A stretch of DNA of 64,000 bases from Saccharina japonica (lineage: Eukaryota > Sar > Phaeophyceae > Laminariales > Laminariaceae), in assembly GCA_008828725.1 (NCBI GenBank), contig MEHQ01001023.1, forward strand, positions 404,001 to 468,000, in the 5' to 3' direction. Positions 50,030 to 58,215 of this stretch are shown here, in pieces. Made by a program: the position numbers and the translations under genes. The notes beneath the pieces were generated by a model that made no database searches, was not told the origin of the DNA, and saw only the letters and a list, made by a program, of their open reading frames with translations. Numbering within the stretch: the first letter of the stretch is position 1; each line of letters opens with the position of its first letter.

Positions 50030-53000
50030 GCTACTGCTGCTACTGCTACGGCTACTACTACTACTACTACTACTACAACACGTGCCCCCCATCGGAGAGT
50101 CACGGAAGGAAGTGTACTATTAATACTAACACGGGGAACAATAGTAAATAGGACCAAATAATTTTAGTAAACATAGGAAAATAATGCAGTTTTTTTTTGT
50201 GTGTACCTCAACCTCTTAAGAACTGGCCCCAACGAAATTTGGGGACAAACTACTTCGAATTAGTGGGGGACATTTTGTGTTTAGCTATGAATGGGTTAAG
50301 TCCTACTATTCACTGTGGCTTAAGACACCACCACCTTCAGTCAGTCAAAAACGTTTTTTTTTCTGGCCAAAACAAAAGGTGCTACCTCTCTATTATCGTT
50401 AGCGAAAGGGGTCAGTGGGGAAGAAGGCCGGGGGAGGCGGTGATGCTGGGGACCACACCTTCTCTGGGTTGTAACCGGTGTGCCCGTCGAAGACGAAGCT
50501 GGGGTCCTTGCCCATCAGGTGGGCGTCCAGGCGGAGCGACATGCGGTTGAACAGGTCCACCTGATTTATTTTTTGGGCGGTTTCCCGAGACAAGGTTTCA
50601 CCGCGAGCGGGCGGGCGGGCGGGNGGGGAGAGGGGAGGGGGGGTGCAGGGGGAGAGCGGTAGGTTGCCGCGGAATGACATGGTTCGTGTATGTGACAATA
50701 CTTACTGTAGTACAATAGGGGTCCACCAGTAAGGCGGTGGTGTGCATTTAGAGCAATATGACCGCCTTATAGAGGGAAGCCGCCTTATTCAGTCCAGGTT
50801 ATGAGTGGAATTCTCCAGTCGCGCCGAGCGATTTTGACCGCCTTGTAGAGGGATGCCGCCTTACTCGGACCGCCTCATGGGGGGACCCCTGCTACTGCTG
50901 TATATCGTGTGCCCCCCGAAGGTGAATACTAATCAGTTGACACTAACTCAAGTCGTTGATTAATTATTTTCACCCGCCCATACCCTTCAGTAAGTATTTT
51001 TGTTTTCACTGTTGCTGGATGGCGAAACACAAGCACCATCTACGAGTACTGCTGTTCATATAATACGACTACCGTCACGGGGGACCGTAGTAAATAGAAC
51101 CAAATATTGTTAGTAAAAATAGGGAAATATCTGAGGCCTTCATCTGTTCCATAGGTCCTACTTACTATGCCCCCCCCCGCAATATGATATACAGACTACG
51201 AGCAGCGCTTTTGCCACAATGACAATGGTCAGTTGAAAACACACAAACGAAAACATATACCTGGTATGCCTGATTATTAGAGATGACACCTAATATAGCA
51301 GTGGTCGGTATCATAGAGTCGCTGCTGGATAACACAGGGTCATCTGCTACAACGTAGCTCGTACTACATCACTAGGCATTACCCATCTAGGAGTAAGTGA
51401 TATGTGTATGGTCCCGTCACGCCCAATAATGGACAACACTGAATTGCTACGTAGAGACGGTCTTCTTGTACACCGCGGGACTAGATTGTGGCGATTAATT
51501 AATGTGAGAAGAACGACGACAACAACTATTAATAGCTGCCGCACAAGCATTCGAAACAAACTGCGCGGCTGGCTGCGGTCAAAGGGCCTTCCTTCACTTT
51601 CAGTTGGCATGGACGCGTGCTACGATAGAGGTATAAGGTATACCTTTTTTTGGCAGAAACGATTTCTGAAAAGACGGGGCTCCTTAACCCAAAATCGTCG
51701 GAATTTCAACATTTCGTTGCAATCTGTTTGATCGTATACCTACTCAGGGCCCGTTTTAACGAAGAAGAAAAAAAAAACAATATGGAAAAAACAAATTCAA
51801 ATCCGCTTTTCATTGGTCAACACACGCACCAGCACCAAAGATTAGGATCTTGGGGCATGATATTTGGTGCTGGTGCGTGTGTTGACCAATGAAAAGCGAA
51901 TTTTAATTTTATTTTTTCCAAATTGAATGTATTTTTTACTCGTTAATTCGGGCCCTAAGGGCCATTCTTATCGGAGCCATAAATTTTCCAAAATTTCCAA
52001 AATTTCCAATATTTGTTTTCGCGCGATTTTCTATATTTCCATTTTTTTCTCATTTTTTTCTCTCCAGCCATTGGAACGTGAAGCCTTCCAAACATATTGC
52101 CCTCTTAAATTTCCAATGCTTAAAATATTTCCAATATTTCCAATATTTCCAATATTTCCAATATTTCCTCTTATTCCTTTTTTAGTCCGAGCGGTCCTTA
52201 TATTTCGACTCATAGCAACAAATATGGACGAGCGATGGCATCCCACCGATAACTCCGGGGGGGGGGGGTTACAACACGGAAACAACCACCAGGGCAAGCA
52301 GAGGACCACGACACGGAAACGCGCCGTGTGCACCAGATGTAGATGCTACGGTTCGCGTGCGACGACAACGTGCCGATCCCCCCTCCCCTTTTTTTTACAC
52401 GTATATCCGACGATTTGCACGAGCGCAATGGTTGGTTCGTGCTTACTTACCCTCTTCGCCTTTATGGCACTCGTGGCCAAATGCACGCAGTCGTTCTCGT
52501 TCGCCATGACAGCTTGTTCCGGACCGAAAGTCTCAGAGCACGCGCGGAACGCCGCCTGCTCTCGTCTCGGGCCCACGTTGGTTGAAACAGCCGGCATTGC
52601 AGTGAGTGACGGCAAGGTTTGGAACGGAAGTCAGATGGGTGTGGGGCGCTCTGTCATGCTATTGTATTGCGTAAATTCCAGGTATACAGTACGCCACATA
52701 TGTCAAGAATCTGAAAATTAAGAATTTGAGACTGAGATTGTGGGGGAAAACTAAGAATACAACCTCTTTGTACTGAAAATAGTGTGGAACACACCCAGTC
52801 TTACATAGCAATTCCAGACTGGCCAAAAACAAGAGATTATTAACATCTGTCACCTACTGTGGGCGTTTGCACGCGCACTTTGCGGCGTTACACAGGACAT
52901 CAAGCCCGTCGATCGTCAGTGCAACGCGCCGTGTCACGAAAGGTGTCCGAATTGAGACACGGCGGAAGGGTTTCCGGCCCCACTAATTCGTGGATGGTTG

Positions 53001-54772
53001 GTTATATCATTCGTCGATTTCTTGAAGATCAACAGGTCAGGTCGGGTTATCATACACCTCGGGCGTGCCACGGACCAGGTATACCATGCACCTTTTGAGG
53101 AAGAGCTCTGCACGGACTCGATCAGCGATTATCTACCCTATGGGATTGCTCATCGCTCCATTGTTGTGCTCTGTCACAGCAGGTTGCAGGGGGGGGGCAG
53201 ACCAGACCAGACCAGACATCGGAAAGGAAAAACGGGTATATACACACCGAACAAAACTCTTGGGGGGATCAAACCAGACCAGACCAGACATCGGATAGGA
53301 AAACAAGTGTATACACACCCATACCAAACTCTGTGCGCCGATATCATCAAACAACACACACACCAATTTCATGCAACTAAAGTTGGCATCTGTTCTAAGT
53401 AACTCGTCGCTGCCACAAGCTCAACCCGGTTACGACAAGGACATAAACACACGAGTCGTCGACCCACCTCCCAAACCTCTCCATCGGAACTCCACCGAGG
53501 CACGGTTACCGTAGTGCGGATCGTTTCTGGTGCACTCTCCAAGTAGAGCGAAACCGAAAGGTCGTCCGGCGGAGGGTCCAGAAGTCGACCCCAAACCTCC
53601 CCCCCCGACTCGCCGTCTTCCTCTTCCCAGGACGAATATACGTCGGCCCCGTTCGCTGTGTGGAAGTACTCGACTGGAGAGGTTTTCGCGAAGACCTCGC
53701 ACCTAGACCCGGGCGGCGTTGCGTCCCCTGCCGCTGCAGTGGATGTCTCGCTGTTTGCTGAGTCGCCGGCGACGCCAAATGTGCAACAGGACAGCTCGGC
53801 GTGGGCACGGTGGACGCCGAAGCTTTGAGGCGTGCAGACTCGTTCGATCTCCCTGGCTTCGAGGTGAAGCACGTCATGGCTGGCGTCCCAAGCCCCTCCG
53901 GCCCTGCCGTCCGCCTTCTCTTCCATCGCTGCCTGTAGCGGGTGCTCGCTGCAGCGGGGGGGGTAAGCTGGGTACACCGCCCTCGCGACCACACTCTCTT
54001 CCGTCTCGGTGGCGTCAAGGGGGATGCGTACGGCCTCCACACCATCCACGACTCCTGTGATCTCGCAACGCGCTAGAGGAGGGAGCCGCGCCGCCCCCCC
54101 ATCTCGTCCGTGATGCCGGCTACCAGCCTCGCCTCCCGCTTCGGCCGACAGCTGGTCGTCACCGCTGCGCGGCGCTGCTGAACCCCGCCACGGTACACCG
54201 GGAGTTCCCTTCCCGTCTTCTTTCTCGTCCGACTGTGATTCTACCGGTGGTCCCTCCTCACTGATTGTTGCCGCCGCTAGGGACGATTGCTCGGCTTCTC
54301 CTTCTTTGTCGGTTGAGCGCGTCAGTCCTTCTGCGAGCCTTGCTCGCAGGGCCGTTCCTAGGGTGTATTGGGCCATGAAAGCGAAGACGGTTCCACTTGT
54401 GCGCCCCCTAGGCCTTGGGGCTATCATGCGCAAGGAAGGAGTCTGACCGCTGCGGGGGCGGATCAGGTGGAGGAGTCTCTCGATGTTCTCGGGAGAAGGC
54501 AAGGAGTGCTTCTCATCAGGGGCCAGAGTGGAAGAGGCAGCCGTAGAGGAGGCGGCGGCGGCAGCGTTGCGGGAGAGGACCTCAAGGGCGGGCAGAAGCT
54601 GATTCCTCGCTCGATCGGAAGCCAGGATCGGGTACAAGTTTCGGCACTCACGTGGCAGCACAAAACGGCCGAAGTCGGGTTCCATGCAGCGCGCCATCGC
54701 CTGCACCCATGGCGTTTCGTCGGTGGCAGCGCTGCTCGACGGCAGACAAGAAAACAAAAAAAATGCGAACAA
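29286..54772 (-). CDS. Class I SAM-dependent methyltransferase gene, seven exons
   Basis: The proposed exons on the minus strand are 54772-53468, 52555-52451, 50560-50459, 33489-33367, 31875-31691, 30773-30644 and 29444-29286 (TGA stop). Every junction keeps phase: all are phase 0 except exon 5/6, where 185+130 nt is a multiple of three. The product would be about 702 residues. Exons 4-7 show a methyltransferase fold: GFNAGHSSLN (SAM-binding loop), VLAFDIGQHLY (strand-2 acid), FPGRFYLVVGDS, CDVMFVDGTHSEEGVYADL (family DG.H motif) and FAIDDMD (late Asp-Asp strand). This resembles Methyltransf_24-type enzymes; the substrate is unknown. Exon 1 is a long, low-complexity, acidic N-terminal region. 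The first exon and true start are not certain because no in-frame ATG lies just upstream of 54772. Intron 3 is about 17 kb and packed with repeats. The exon set is inferred from splice sites; the domain call is strong, the joins of exons 1-3 less so. Confidence 0.72.
30644..30773 (-). CDS. Exon 6 of the methyltransferase gene: IDDMD motif
   Basis: One base plus 43 codons (GWHVFAIDDMDMSSVSAAW to STSESYAR). The acceptor is CGAACTAG, and the donor, GTTCGT, is weak. The Asp-Asp strand is in the order expected after exon 5. A copy of the dispersed GTGTACTC repeat starts about 35 bp upstream of the acceptor on this strand. Confidence 0.76.
30808..31200 (+). repeat. GTGTACTC dispersed repeat, full copy plus extra right module
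   Basis: 30808-31085 runs from the G-run through GCATGGCCGTAGTCGTATGA to GGTGTGGCCACTTC. 31125-31200 adds a separate right module. It lies in intron 5 of the methyltransferase gene. Confidence 0.75.
31691..31875 (-). CDS. Exon 5 of the methyltransferase gene: GDS and VDGTH motifs
   Basis: Sixty-one codons plus two bases, with acceptor CTCCACAG and donor CAG|GTCAGT. The exon encodes FPGRFYLVVGDSAVTMPAF, then CDVMFVDGTHSEEGVYADL, matching the fourth and fifth strands of Methyltransf_24-like enzymes. It ends in phase 2, which exon 6 completes exactly. Confidence 0.82.
32161..32345. repeat. 26-bp tandem array, about seven units
   Basis: The unit is GCCTCAGAAGGCAAAAACTA plus ACTATT, head to tail without spacers, and each unit contains the palindrome GCCTCAGAAGGC. 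It lies in intron 4 of the methyltransferase gene. Confidence 0.9.
32440..33275 (-). repeat. Composite GATC minisatellite element, reverse copy
   Basis: 32450-32715 repeats CCTGCCGTTATGAGATC-type units. 32838-32905 is the 9-mer array (GATCTGTAT). A unique link follows (32906-33050), and then 27-bp units to 33260. This is the 27780-28600 architecture reversed. Confidence 0.85.
33367..33489 (-). CDS. Exon 4 of the methyltransferase gene: SAM-binding motif I
   Basis: Forty-one codons, phase 0 at both ends, with acceptor GTGAAAAG after a T/C-rich tract and donor CAG|GTAAAG. The exon encodes VGFNAGHSSLNWLL, the glycine-containing SAM-binding loop, then VLAFDIGQHLYVEYA, where the Asp would contact the ribose. 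This is the most diagnostic exon of the gene. Confidence 0.82.
33852..34180 (+). repeat. GTGTACTC dispersed repeat, full copy plus a partial copy
   Basis: 33852-34118 matches 30808-31085 to its end (GGTGTGGCCACTCC). A second start (GGGGTGGTGTACTCGTG) follows at 34135 but stops after about 45 bp. Confidence 0.75.
34417..34660 (-). mobile_element. tRNA-derived SINE (copy 2, head missing)
   Basis: Carries the body and the AACAAAACAAAAAAG tail of the family but lacks the tRNA-like head, so it is 5' truncated. Confidence 0.78.
35113..35428. mobile_element. Small TIR element carrying telomere-type repeats
   Basis: Perfect 17-bp inverted ends CGAGTAGCAAGGATCTT (35113-35129) and its complement (35412-35428) enclose 316 bp. 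Inside, 35294-35340 holds about eight TTAGGG-type units. No coding sequence. It could be a MITE that picked up telomere repeats or a fold-back formed around an interstitial telomere tract. Confidence 0.7.
36060..37115 (-). mobile_element. Tyrosine-recombinase element fossil (DIRS/Crypton-like)
   Basis: A minus-strand relic of a tyrosine recombinase. The N-terminal core-binding part (TIASKLSAVLHFHR, then PLIKRALKGVARSHA) lies near 37110-36721, the start of the catalytic part (LALGYFFVARSDEIFA) near 36690, and later catalytic parts (WHQATSIEVRFRGHKGDQ) down to about 36060. The pieces lie in more than one frame and the element is broken, with about two or three breaks. No reverse transcriptase, capsid or terminal repeats are seen, so the superfamily is unsure. 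It sits in intron 3 of the methyltransferase gene. Confidence 0.7.
38330..41090. repeat. Satellite array, ~211-231-bp monomers, two alternating types
   Basis: About thirteen monomers. The landmark ATAGAGCC recurs near 38711, 38937, 39161, 39377, 39608, 39824, 40050, 40266, 40480, 40692 and 40903. Type A starts GGTTGCCTGGCCCTCATAG and type B GGCTGATTGCTGATTTGGC. The order is mostly A-B-A-B with one B-B. Each monomer carries GTTGCCCCTCGGGGCAAC, a CCCGGGGATG/CATCCCCGGG inverted pair, and a second ACCCGGGG/CCCCGGGT pair. The first two monomers are truncated. Long open frames on both strands are by-products of the repeat. Confidence 0.92.
41200..42660. repeat. Repetitive region with CAG/CTG-rich segments
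   Basis: 41210-41525 matches 46545-46735 (GGACCGTAAGACAG, GCGATAGCGCATGCCTAAGT). 42040-42110 resembles 42485-42540 (TTGCCGCTTTGTATT, then TCTGCTACTACTGCTGAG). (CTG)9 lies near 41835. No gene is seen. Confidence 0.6.
43258..43822 (-). mobile_element. LINE fragment, C-terminal end of ORF2
   Basis: The minus-strand frame from about 43822 reads LSYAQALKRVG, then RQRRLLFAGAVARQ, RLPKRLMFGELVGG and a Trp/Leu-rich end. This is the tail of non-LTR retrotransposon reverse-transcriptase proteins (R-R-LLFAG.VAR..RLPKR.MFGEL). Endonuclease and RT core are absent, so the copy is 5' truncated. It continues through a charged tail to 43258. A (GTTT)n run on the same strand just beyond (43220-43245) may be its 3' tail. 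Confidence 0.85.
44105..45200 (-). repeat. Composite GATC minisatellite element (9-bp and 34-bp arrays)
   Basis: 9-mer GATCTGTAT units at 44115-44215, a link interrupted by a GTGTACTC repeat, then about eighteen 34-bp units (GATCTAGATCGTGATCTATC plus TATCTGTCCGACCT) to 45190. Confidence 0.88.
44245..44345 (+). repeat. GTGTACTC dispersed repeat, partial
   Basis: G-run, GTGTACTCGATATTCATGCA, then TGACCATAGACCCTCGCATC. It has inserted into the minisatellite element at 44105-45200. Other partial copies are at 21415-21485 (-), 29066-29120 (+) and 42850-42960 (+, divergent). Confidence 0.7.
45400..45751 (-). mobile_element. tRNA-derived SINE (copy 3, best head)
   Basis: The head on the minus strand has A box TAGTCTAGTGG and B box GAGTTCGAATCTC, with CTTCTAA at the anticodon-loop position, which would suggest a tRNA-Arg(TCT)-like source. 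The body matches copies 1 and 2. A (TGAC)n run adjoins the tail. Confidence 0.85.
45825..45895. repeat. (GGT)n tract
   Basis: About 20 GGT units with a few GTT interruptions, between SINE copy 3 and the LTR fossil. The following 45900-46540 has no coding signal; (TACA)n occurs near 46305. Confidence 0.85.
46730..48910 (+). mobile_element. Ty3/gypsy LTR-retroelement fossil
   Basis: Parts: a 3' LTR (48642-48910, TG...CA, TATA-like TATTTATAAGG, and AATAAA), a purine-rich stretch just before it, and an internal region with integrase-core similarity near 47757-47890 (WGRPRTI, then NGFQFSSK). No complete 5' LTR or RT is seen and the internal region is broken in several places. The LTR matches the element at 1628-2270 in reverse orientation, with more divergence, so this copy looks older. 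It lies in intron 3 of the methyltransferase gene. Confidence 0.75.
48915..49225. mobile_element. GAGTAC-rich MITE, unit 1
   Basis: Left end CACAGATGCTCCGAGT, right end GGGAGCATCTGTG. The interior is dense in CGAGTA/TACTCG and GAGTAC palindromes. It follows the LTR end directly. Confidence 0.7.
49293..49641. mobile_element. GAGTAC-rich MITE, unit 2
   Basis: Left end AGATGCTCC, right end ACTCGGAGCATCTGTG, the exact complement of unit 1's left end. It keeps the internal order of unit 1 with many substitutions. Confidence 0.7.
49955..50080. repeat. (CTA)n/(CTG)n trinucleotide tract
   Basis: About 40 imperfect CTA, CCA and CTG triplets. It yields low-complexity frames in all phases. Confidence 0.9.
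50459..50560 (-). CDS. Exon 3 of the methyltransferase gene
   Basis: Thirty-four codons begin VDLFNRMSLRLDAHLMGKD and end FDGHTGYNPEK. The acceptor is AAATCAG and the donor GTGTGG, with phase 0 at both ends. The GYNPEK ending fits directly in front of the GFNAGHS motif of exon 4, as I recall for related algal enzymes. One ambiguous base (n) lies at 50624 in the preceding intron. Confidence 0.68.
50712..50880 (-). repeat. GGCGGT dispersed repeat, reverse copy
   Basis: Reverse complement of 28660-28790, with GACCGCCTTATAGAGGGA and GACCGCCTTGTAGAGGGA as internal direct repeats. Confidence 0.7.
51084..51172. mobile_element. AGTAAATAGG MITE, about 90 bp
   Basis: AGTAAATAGAACC at the left and GGTCCTACTTACTATG at the right; same family as 26708-26815. 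Confidence 0.65.
51747..51955 (-). mobile_element. Tourist-like foldback MITE (copy 1)
   Basis: GGGCCCGTTTTAACGAAG at the left and TTAATTCGGGCCC at the right. Inside, GGTGCTGGTGCGTGTGTTGA and its complement form long arms. TAA follows the right end. A reversed copy is at 58007-58215. Confidence 0.85.
52095..52170. repeat. 9-bp tandem array (AATATTTCC)
   Basis: Five or more head-to-tail units. It lies in an intron of the methyltransferase gene and underlies a spurious long frame at 51927-52721. Confidence 0.8.
52451..52555 (-). CDS. Exon 2 of the methyltransferase gene
   Basis: Thirty-five codons (starting AAFRACSETFGPEQ, ending SAIKAKR) run from a GAGAGCAG acceptor to a near-perfect GTAAGT donor and are phase 0 at both ends. 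The acceptor lacks a strong pyrimidine tract, so the exon may start further upstream in the same frame. Confidence 0.6.
53195..53320. repeat. Two ~70-bp direct repeats with ACCAG runs
   Basis: ACCAGACCAGACCAGACATC occurs twice, each followed by GGA.AGGAAAA and TATACACACC. It lies just downstream of methyltransferase exon 1. Confidence 0.8.
53468..54772 (-). CDS. Exon 1 of the methyltransferase gene (N-terminal region)
   Basis: An open frame of 435 codons ends at a GAG|GTGGGT donor. It opens with a hydrophobic stretch (LLFAFFLFSCLPSSSAA), which could be a signal peptide, followed by TDETPWVQAMARCMEP. Residues about 15-150 are ordered and Leu/Arg-rich. About 160-250 is acidic and Ser/Gly-rich, and 250-435 is mixed. 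In-frame sequence continues upstream of 54772 to a TGA without an ATG. Either an upstream exon exists or splicing enters at the pyrimidine-rich tract ending in CAG at 54732. The frame is conserved in the partial duplicate at 1-469, which supports coding. I recognise no domain here. Confidence 0.7.
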
Positions 54773-55258
54773 GAGCTCCGTTTGGTTTGTCTTTTTCGGC
54801 CTTCATGCATACCTGATATTATACCACAGGTGTATGTTTGGTAGGGATGGATGAAATTAATTCAGGAACGACTTGATAGTGTGGATTGCCTAATTCAGAC
54901 CAAAGATGGACACGATCCATATTATAGTGGTTGTGGCACTCGTGGTATGAGTTGGGGATGCAGAATATCGAGACGACACCGGCTGTTATAGTATGGGCTT
55001 GGAAGGCTGGTAATTACCTCAATATAGGTAATTGGTCCGTTTTAGTATTATTAAATAGTTGAATGACATTCCGTGTCCGTTACTCAGGTCCCTGATGAAG
55101 AACGTTCAACGTAATGGCAGCTTGGGTTTTGTTGTCCTGATGTTTAAAGCTGTAGCTGTAATTTGTCCATACTAACTCAAGACATTAACTACTTTTCACC
55201 TGCGAGGGGCACGCTATAGAACCCAATTGTTGTTGTTGGTGCGGACTGTTATCGCTGA

Positions 55259-55346
55259 CGTATACCGCGCTGGGCGGAAATATAAGGACCGATTGGTCTT
55301 CATATTCATGTTTGAATGTTCCTTATATTTCCGTCCAGAGTGGTAT
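55259..55346. mobile_element. Micro foldback MITE, mariner-like (copy 4)
   Basis: Duplicate of 2319-2404 in copy B, better preserved: CTGGGCGGAAATATAAGG against CCTTATATTTCCGTCCAG, bounded by TATACC and GGTATA. Confidence 0.7.
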
Positions 55347-55530
55347 AATTCTACGGCAGCATTTACCCCGCTCGCGAGGCAATTGGATATGGTCGGTCGT
55401 TGAGAAACTTCCAAGATACAACGGAGGAGGTGTCCATGGTTGGTTGTGGTTTAGCGTATCGTGGCACCTTCCTCCCCTGGGAGCGTGTCCTCCCCCGATG
55501 GGAGGCGTGTGCGGTGTCACGCGTCCTCGC

Positions 55531-55616
55531 CTACCACTCTGGTTCGGAATGTAAGGACCGTTCGTATATCAATATCCAACCGAAATGGTCCATATATTTC
55601 GAGTCGGAGTGGTATA
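55531..55616. mobile_element. Micro foldback MITE, mariner-like (copy 5)
   Basis: Duplicate of 2588-2672 in copy B, starting CTACCACTCTGG and ending GGAGTGGTATAG. Confidence 0.6.
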
Positions 55617-55847
55617 GCAGTAGTACAGCAGTACGTAGCACCTTGTACTCGTAAGTAGTCAGTTTTCTTCGTACAGTACCATGGCACTGAACTCAATACC
55701 TGGTGCTATTAACTGCTCGTATATTACTGCTGTACAACCGTTTGTCTAATCTGCATTATCTTGTGTTTTTTTGCCCACTCGTACTCACTGAACTGTGCAG
55801 CAAGTACGTTGGCCGTACGTACGTATTCAACTTCCCCCCTGATATTT

Positions 55848-56120
55848 TTACCTCGTAATCAATTTAACTCCTTCCACAGTAATAATAGCAGTCGCAACAA
55901 CAGAGTTAGCCGCCTCGGACCCTCGCAAAGCATCCTCCACCATCTCGATGCAATTGTGCTCGTCCTGGCTACGGATGCCACTCGTCGGGGACGGGGTCGA
56001 ATCGTCTCGCGCTGAGCAGAGCACGCTCGGCAGCCATGTTTCAAGATTTACCCGCCATAAGATACTCCGAAGGCTTAGGGCGCTCTCCGGAATAGTAGCG
56101 GCCGTGATGTAATCGTCGTT
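55848..56120 (-). CDS. Probable downstream exon of the membrane-anchored gene (copy B)
   Basis: Paralogue of 4760-5026: NDDYITAATIPESALSLRS, NLETWLPSVLCSARDDS and NCIEMVEDALRGSE. It follows a pyrimidine-rich tract ending TTTGGCAG. The CAG/CTG tract in front is short here. Confidence 0.45.
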   Translation of the reverse strand, partial: NDDYITAATIPESALSLRSILWRVNLETWLPSVLCSARDDSTPSPTSGIRSQDEHNCIEMVEDALRGSEAANSVVATAIITVEGVKLITR

Positions 56121-56683
56121 CTGCCAAACACAGCAACAACAGCAGTAAGTAGTAGCAGTACGAGTGCGTATCATAGCAGCGATATGGGAGCTAGACATAA
56201 GGAAGCAAGTCAAAAGCACAGGTTATGAGTGGCAATGCGGAGGATTTTGTACACCTTGGACCGAGTTTGGTGATGGCAGATGCTGGATGTGTACCATGAA
56301 AACACGGACACACGAGGGGCGTATAACGGATGCAAACATCAAGGGGTCGTCGTATAGAAAGCAGAAGAGCAGCAACAGCAGCAGCAGCACTCATAACATA
56401 CGTACCACTACTGTGTCCCGAAATATAAGTATTAATTTGGTTCAATATTAATATACGAACCACCCTTATATTTCGACACGAAGTGCTTTGTATACGATCC
56501 TCTTGGGGTTTTGTCAGCTGTGTGGTACATATGTTGTTTCTGCATGCCATTGTCCTCATCAAATTACACGAGGAAACCTACACATGTGCAGAGTACACTG
56601 GCTGACTGCTGCTGTACGTGACCCTTGCCCGCGACTACCTCGTAGCGTGCCATCACATCAAACGTCTGTCTATACCTGGAGGC

Positions 56684-57041
56684 ACACAGCCGATGAGAAT
56701 GTCGATGGGAACAGCCAGCACGCGTACCCGTCGTCCCGGACCTCTCTCAAGAACTCGAGTCGCCCCTCTGCTGTCTCAGTTCCGTCGAAGGTAAGGATCG
56801 CCCGTTGGGCTTTGGGGGGAGCTCGAGGTGGACTGCTATTCATATTGCGAATAGGAGGAGTAGCGGTAGTATCCTCTGCGCTGGAGCCTTTGCCGCATCC
56901 TGCCAGAACGACCACCACCACCAACAACAATAGAAAAAGTTGGTGGTGGTGGCGACGATGTTGCTGATGACGATGATGATGCCGAGGAGAAGTGAATGCA
57001 CCGCTGCGAAGCAGGTGTCGTGCCCCCTCCATCTCCGCCAA
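56684..57041 (-). CDS. Membrane-anchored protein, first exon (copy B)
   Basis: Paralogue of 5612-5978 with the same start (MAEMEGARHLLRSGAF), membrane segment (LFLLLLVVVVVLAGC) and AILTFDGTETAEGRLEFL, and the same CAG|GTATAG donor. Indels between the copies in the His-rich and stem regions are multiples of three, as expected if the protein is under selection. Confidence 0.6.
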
Positions 57042-58006
57042 GGTTGGGGGAGTGGATTGATGTCAACACAGCTACACACACCCTACCGGTACTGAAGAAG
57101 ACGAGCACAGCCAACAGTTATATCATGATCAGCATCATATCATATACTGGTATAAATCACAGAAAACAACGCCCAGCCCCCAGCCCCCAGCCCCAATCCA
57201 AATCAAATCCCAAACAGAGGATCCCTAACATCCCAACAGCCAACAGCCCAAAATGTCACAACGGCAGAACTTTTAAGCCAATAAGATCAGAGCACATAAA
57301 AGACAAAGGGGTACGTATGAATCCATAATTTAAGAAACTGTCTTTCGGTGCGAAAGTCTCGCGAAAGTTGGAAGACTGGGAGGCTGGAACCCAACCCACC
57401 GATCAAAATCAGCCAGAGGGGCCTCCGCACTCCGCACCAATAACACCTTCTTCGCGATTCCTGGCCGATCTCAGGGAAGACGCATCCATCTGTCACGCCC
57501 GGCCAAGAACACGCGTATCATAGCGTGCCCTAGGAGATGTCCCCGGTTGTGGAAAAAACAAGGATTGCACCTATAGCGCTAAAAAGTGACGGTTGCAGCT
57601 GCTGTAGTAGTAGTAGTAACGGCCACTGCAGGATTGGATGATAATGATACAAAATAATGGTTGGTGCCCGAGTTGCAATGCATGCAATGCAAGGAGTCCG
57701 TCGTACGGCACGGGCGCGAGATAATCCTACCCGTACTGCTGCTGCTGCTGGGCGCTCCTGCTGCTCGTAGACGGCTGATGACATCAAAGTTCATGGTTGT
57801 TTCGGTCGCTAGCTCGGGAGTCCCCTTTTTTTGCCGAGGAAGTAAATAGGACCAACTATTGTTGTTACGTACTAAAAAATCGGTAAGTATACAGGTTTTT
57901 GTGTTTAACGTACCTGGCAGGTCCCCAATACGTAGGGGGCCAAAGGTTGTTACAAGTAGTAAAAATCCGTAAAATATATTCCTGGTAGTTTTTTTTTGTG
58001 TGTTAA

Positions 58007-58215
58007 GGGCCCGTATTAACGAGTATAAAATAGATTCAATTTGGAAAAATAAAAATAAAAATTCGCTTTTCATTGGTCAACACACGCACCAGCACCAATT
58101 TTTATGCCCCAAGATCCTAATCTTTGGTGCTGGTGCGTGTGTTGACCAATGAAAAGCGGATTTGAATTTAAAAAAATCCAAATTGAATTTTTTTCTTCTT
58201 CGTTAAAACGGGCCC
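58007..58215 (+). mobile_element. Tourist-like foldback MITE (copy 2)
   Basis: Ends GGGCCCGT and ACGGGCCC with TAA on both sides, the PIF/Harbinger 3-bp target duplication. It inserted at the right end of duplication copy B. Confidence 0.88.

Larger units (their letters stand above)
54288..58006. repeat. Segmental duplication copy B (pairs with 1-6730)
   Basis: The same order and orientation as copy A, without the three large insertions, so it preserves the empty sites. Its right end meets a Tourist-like MITE at 58007. Confidence 0.9.

Noticed and set aside
51927-52721. A 264-codon plus-strand frame with a Cys-rich stretch
   Set aside because: It crosses a MITE end, a 9-bp tandem array and, in antisense, a well-supported methyltransferase exon with a GTAAGT donor.
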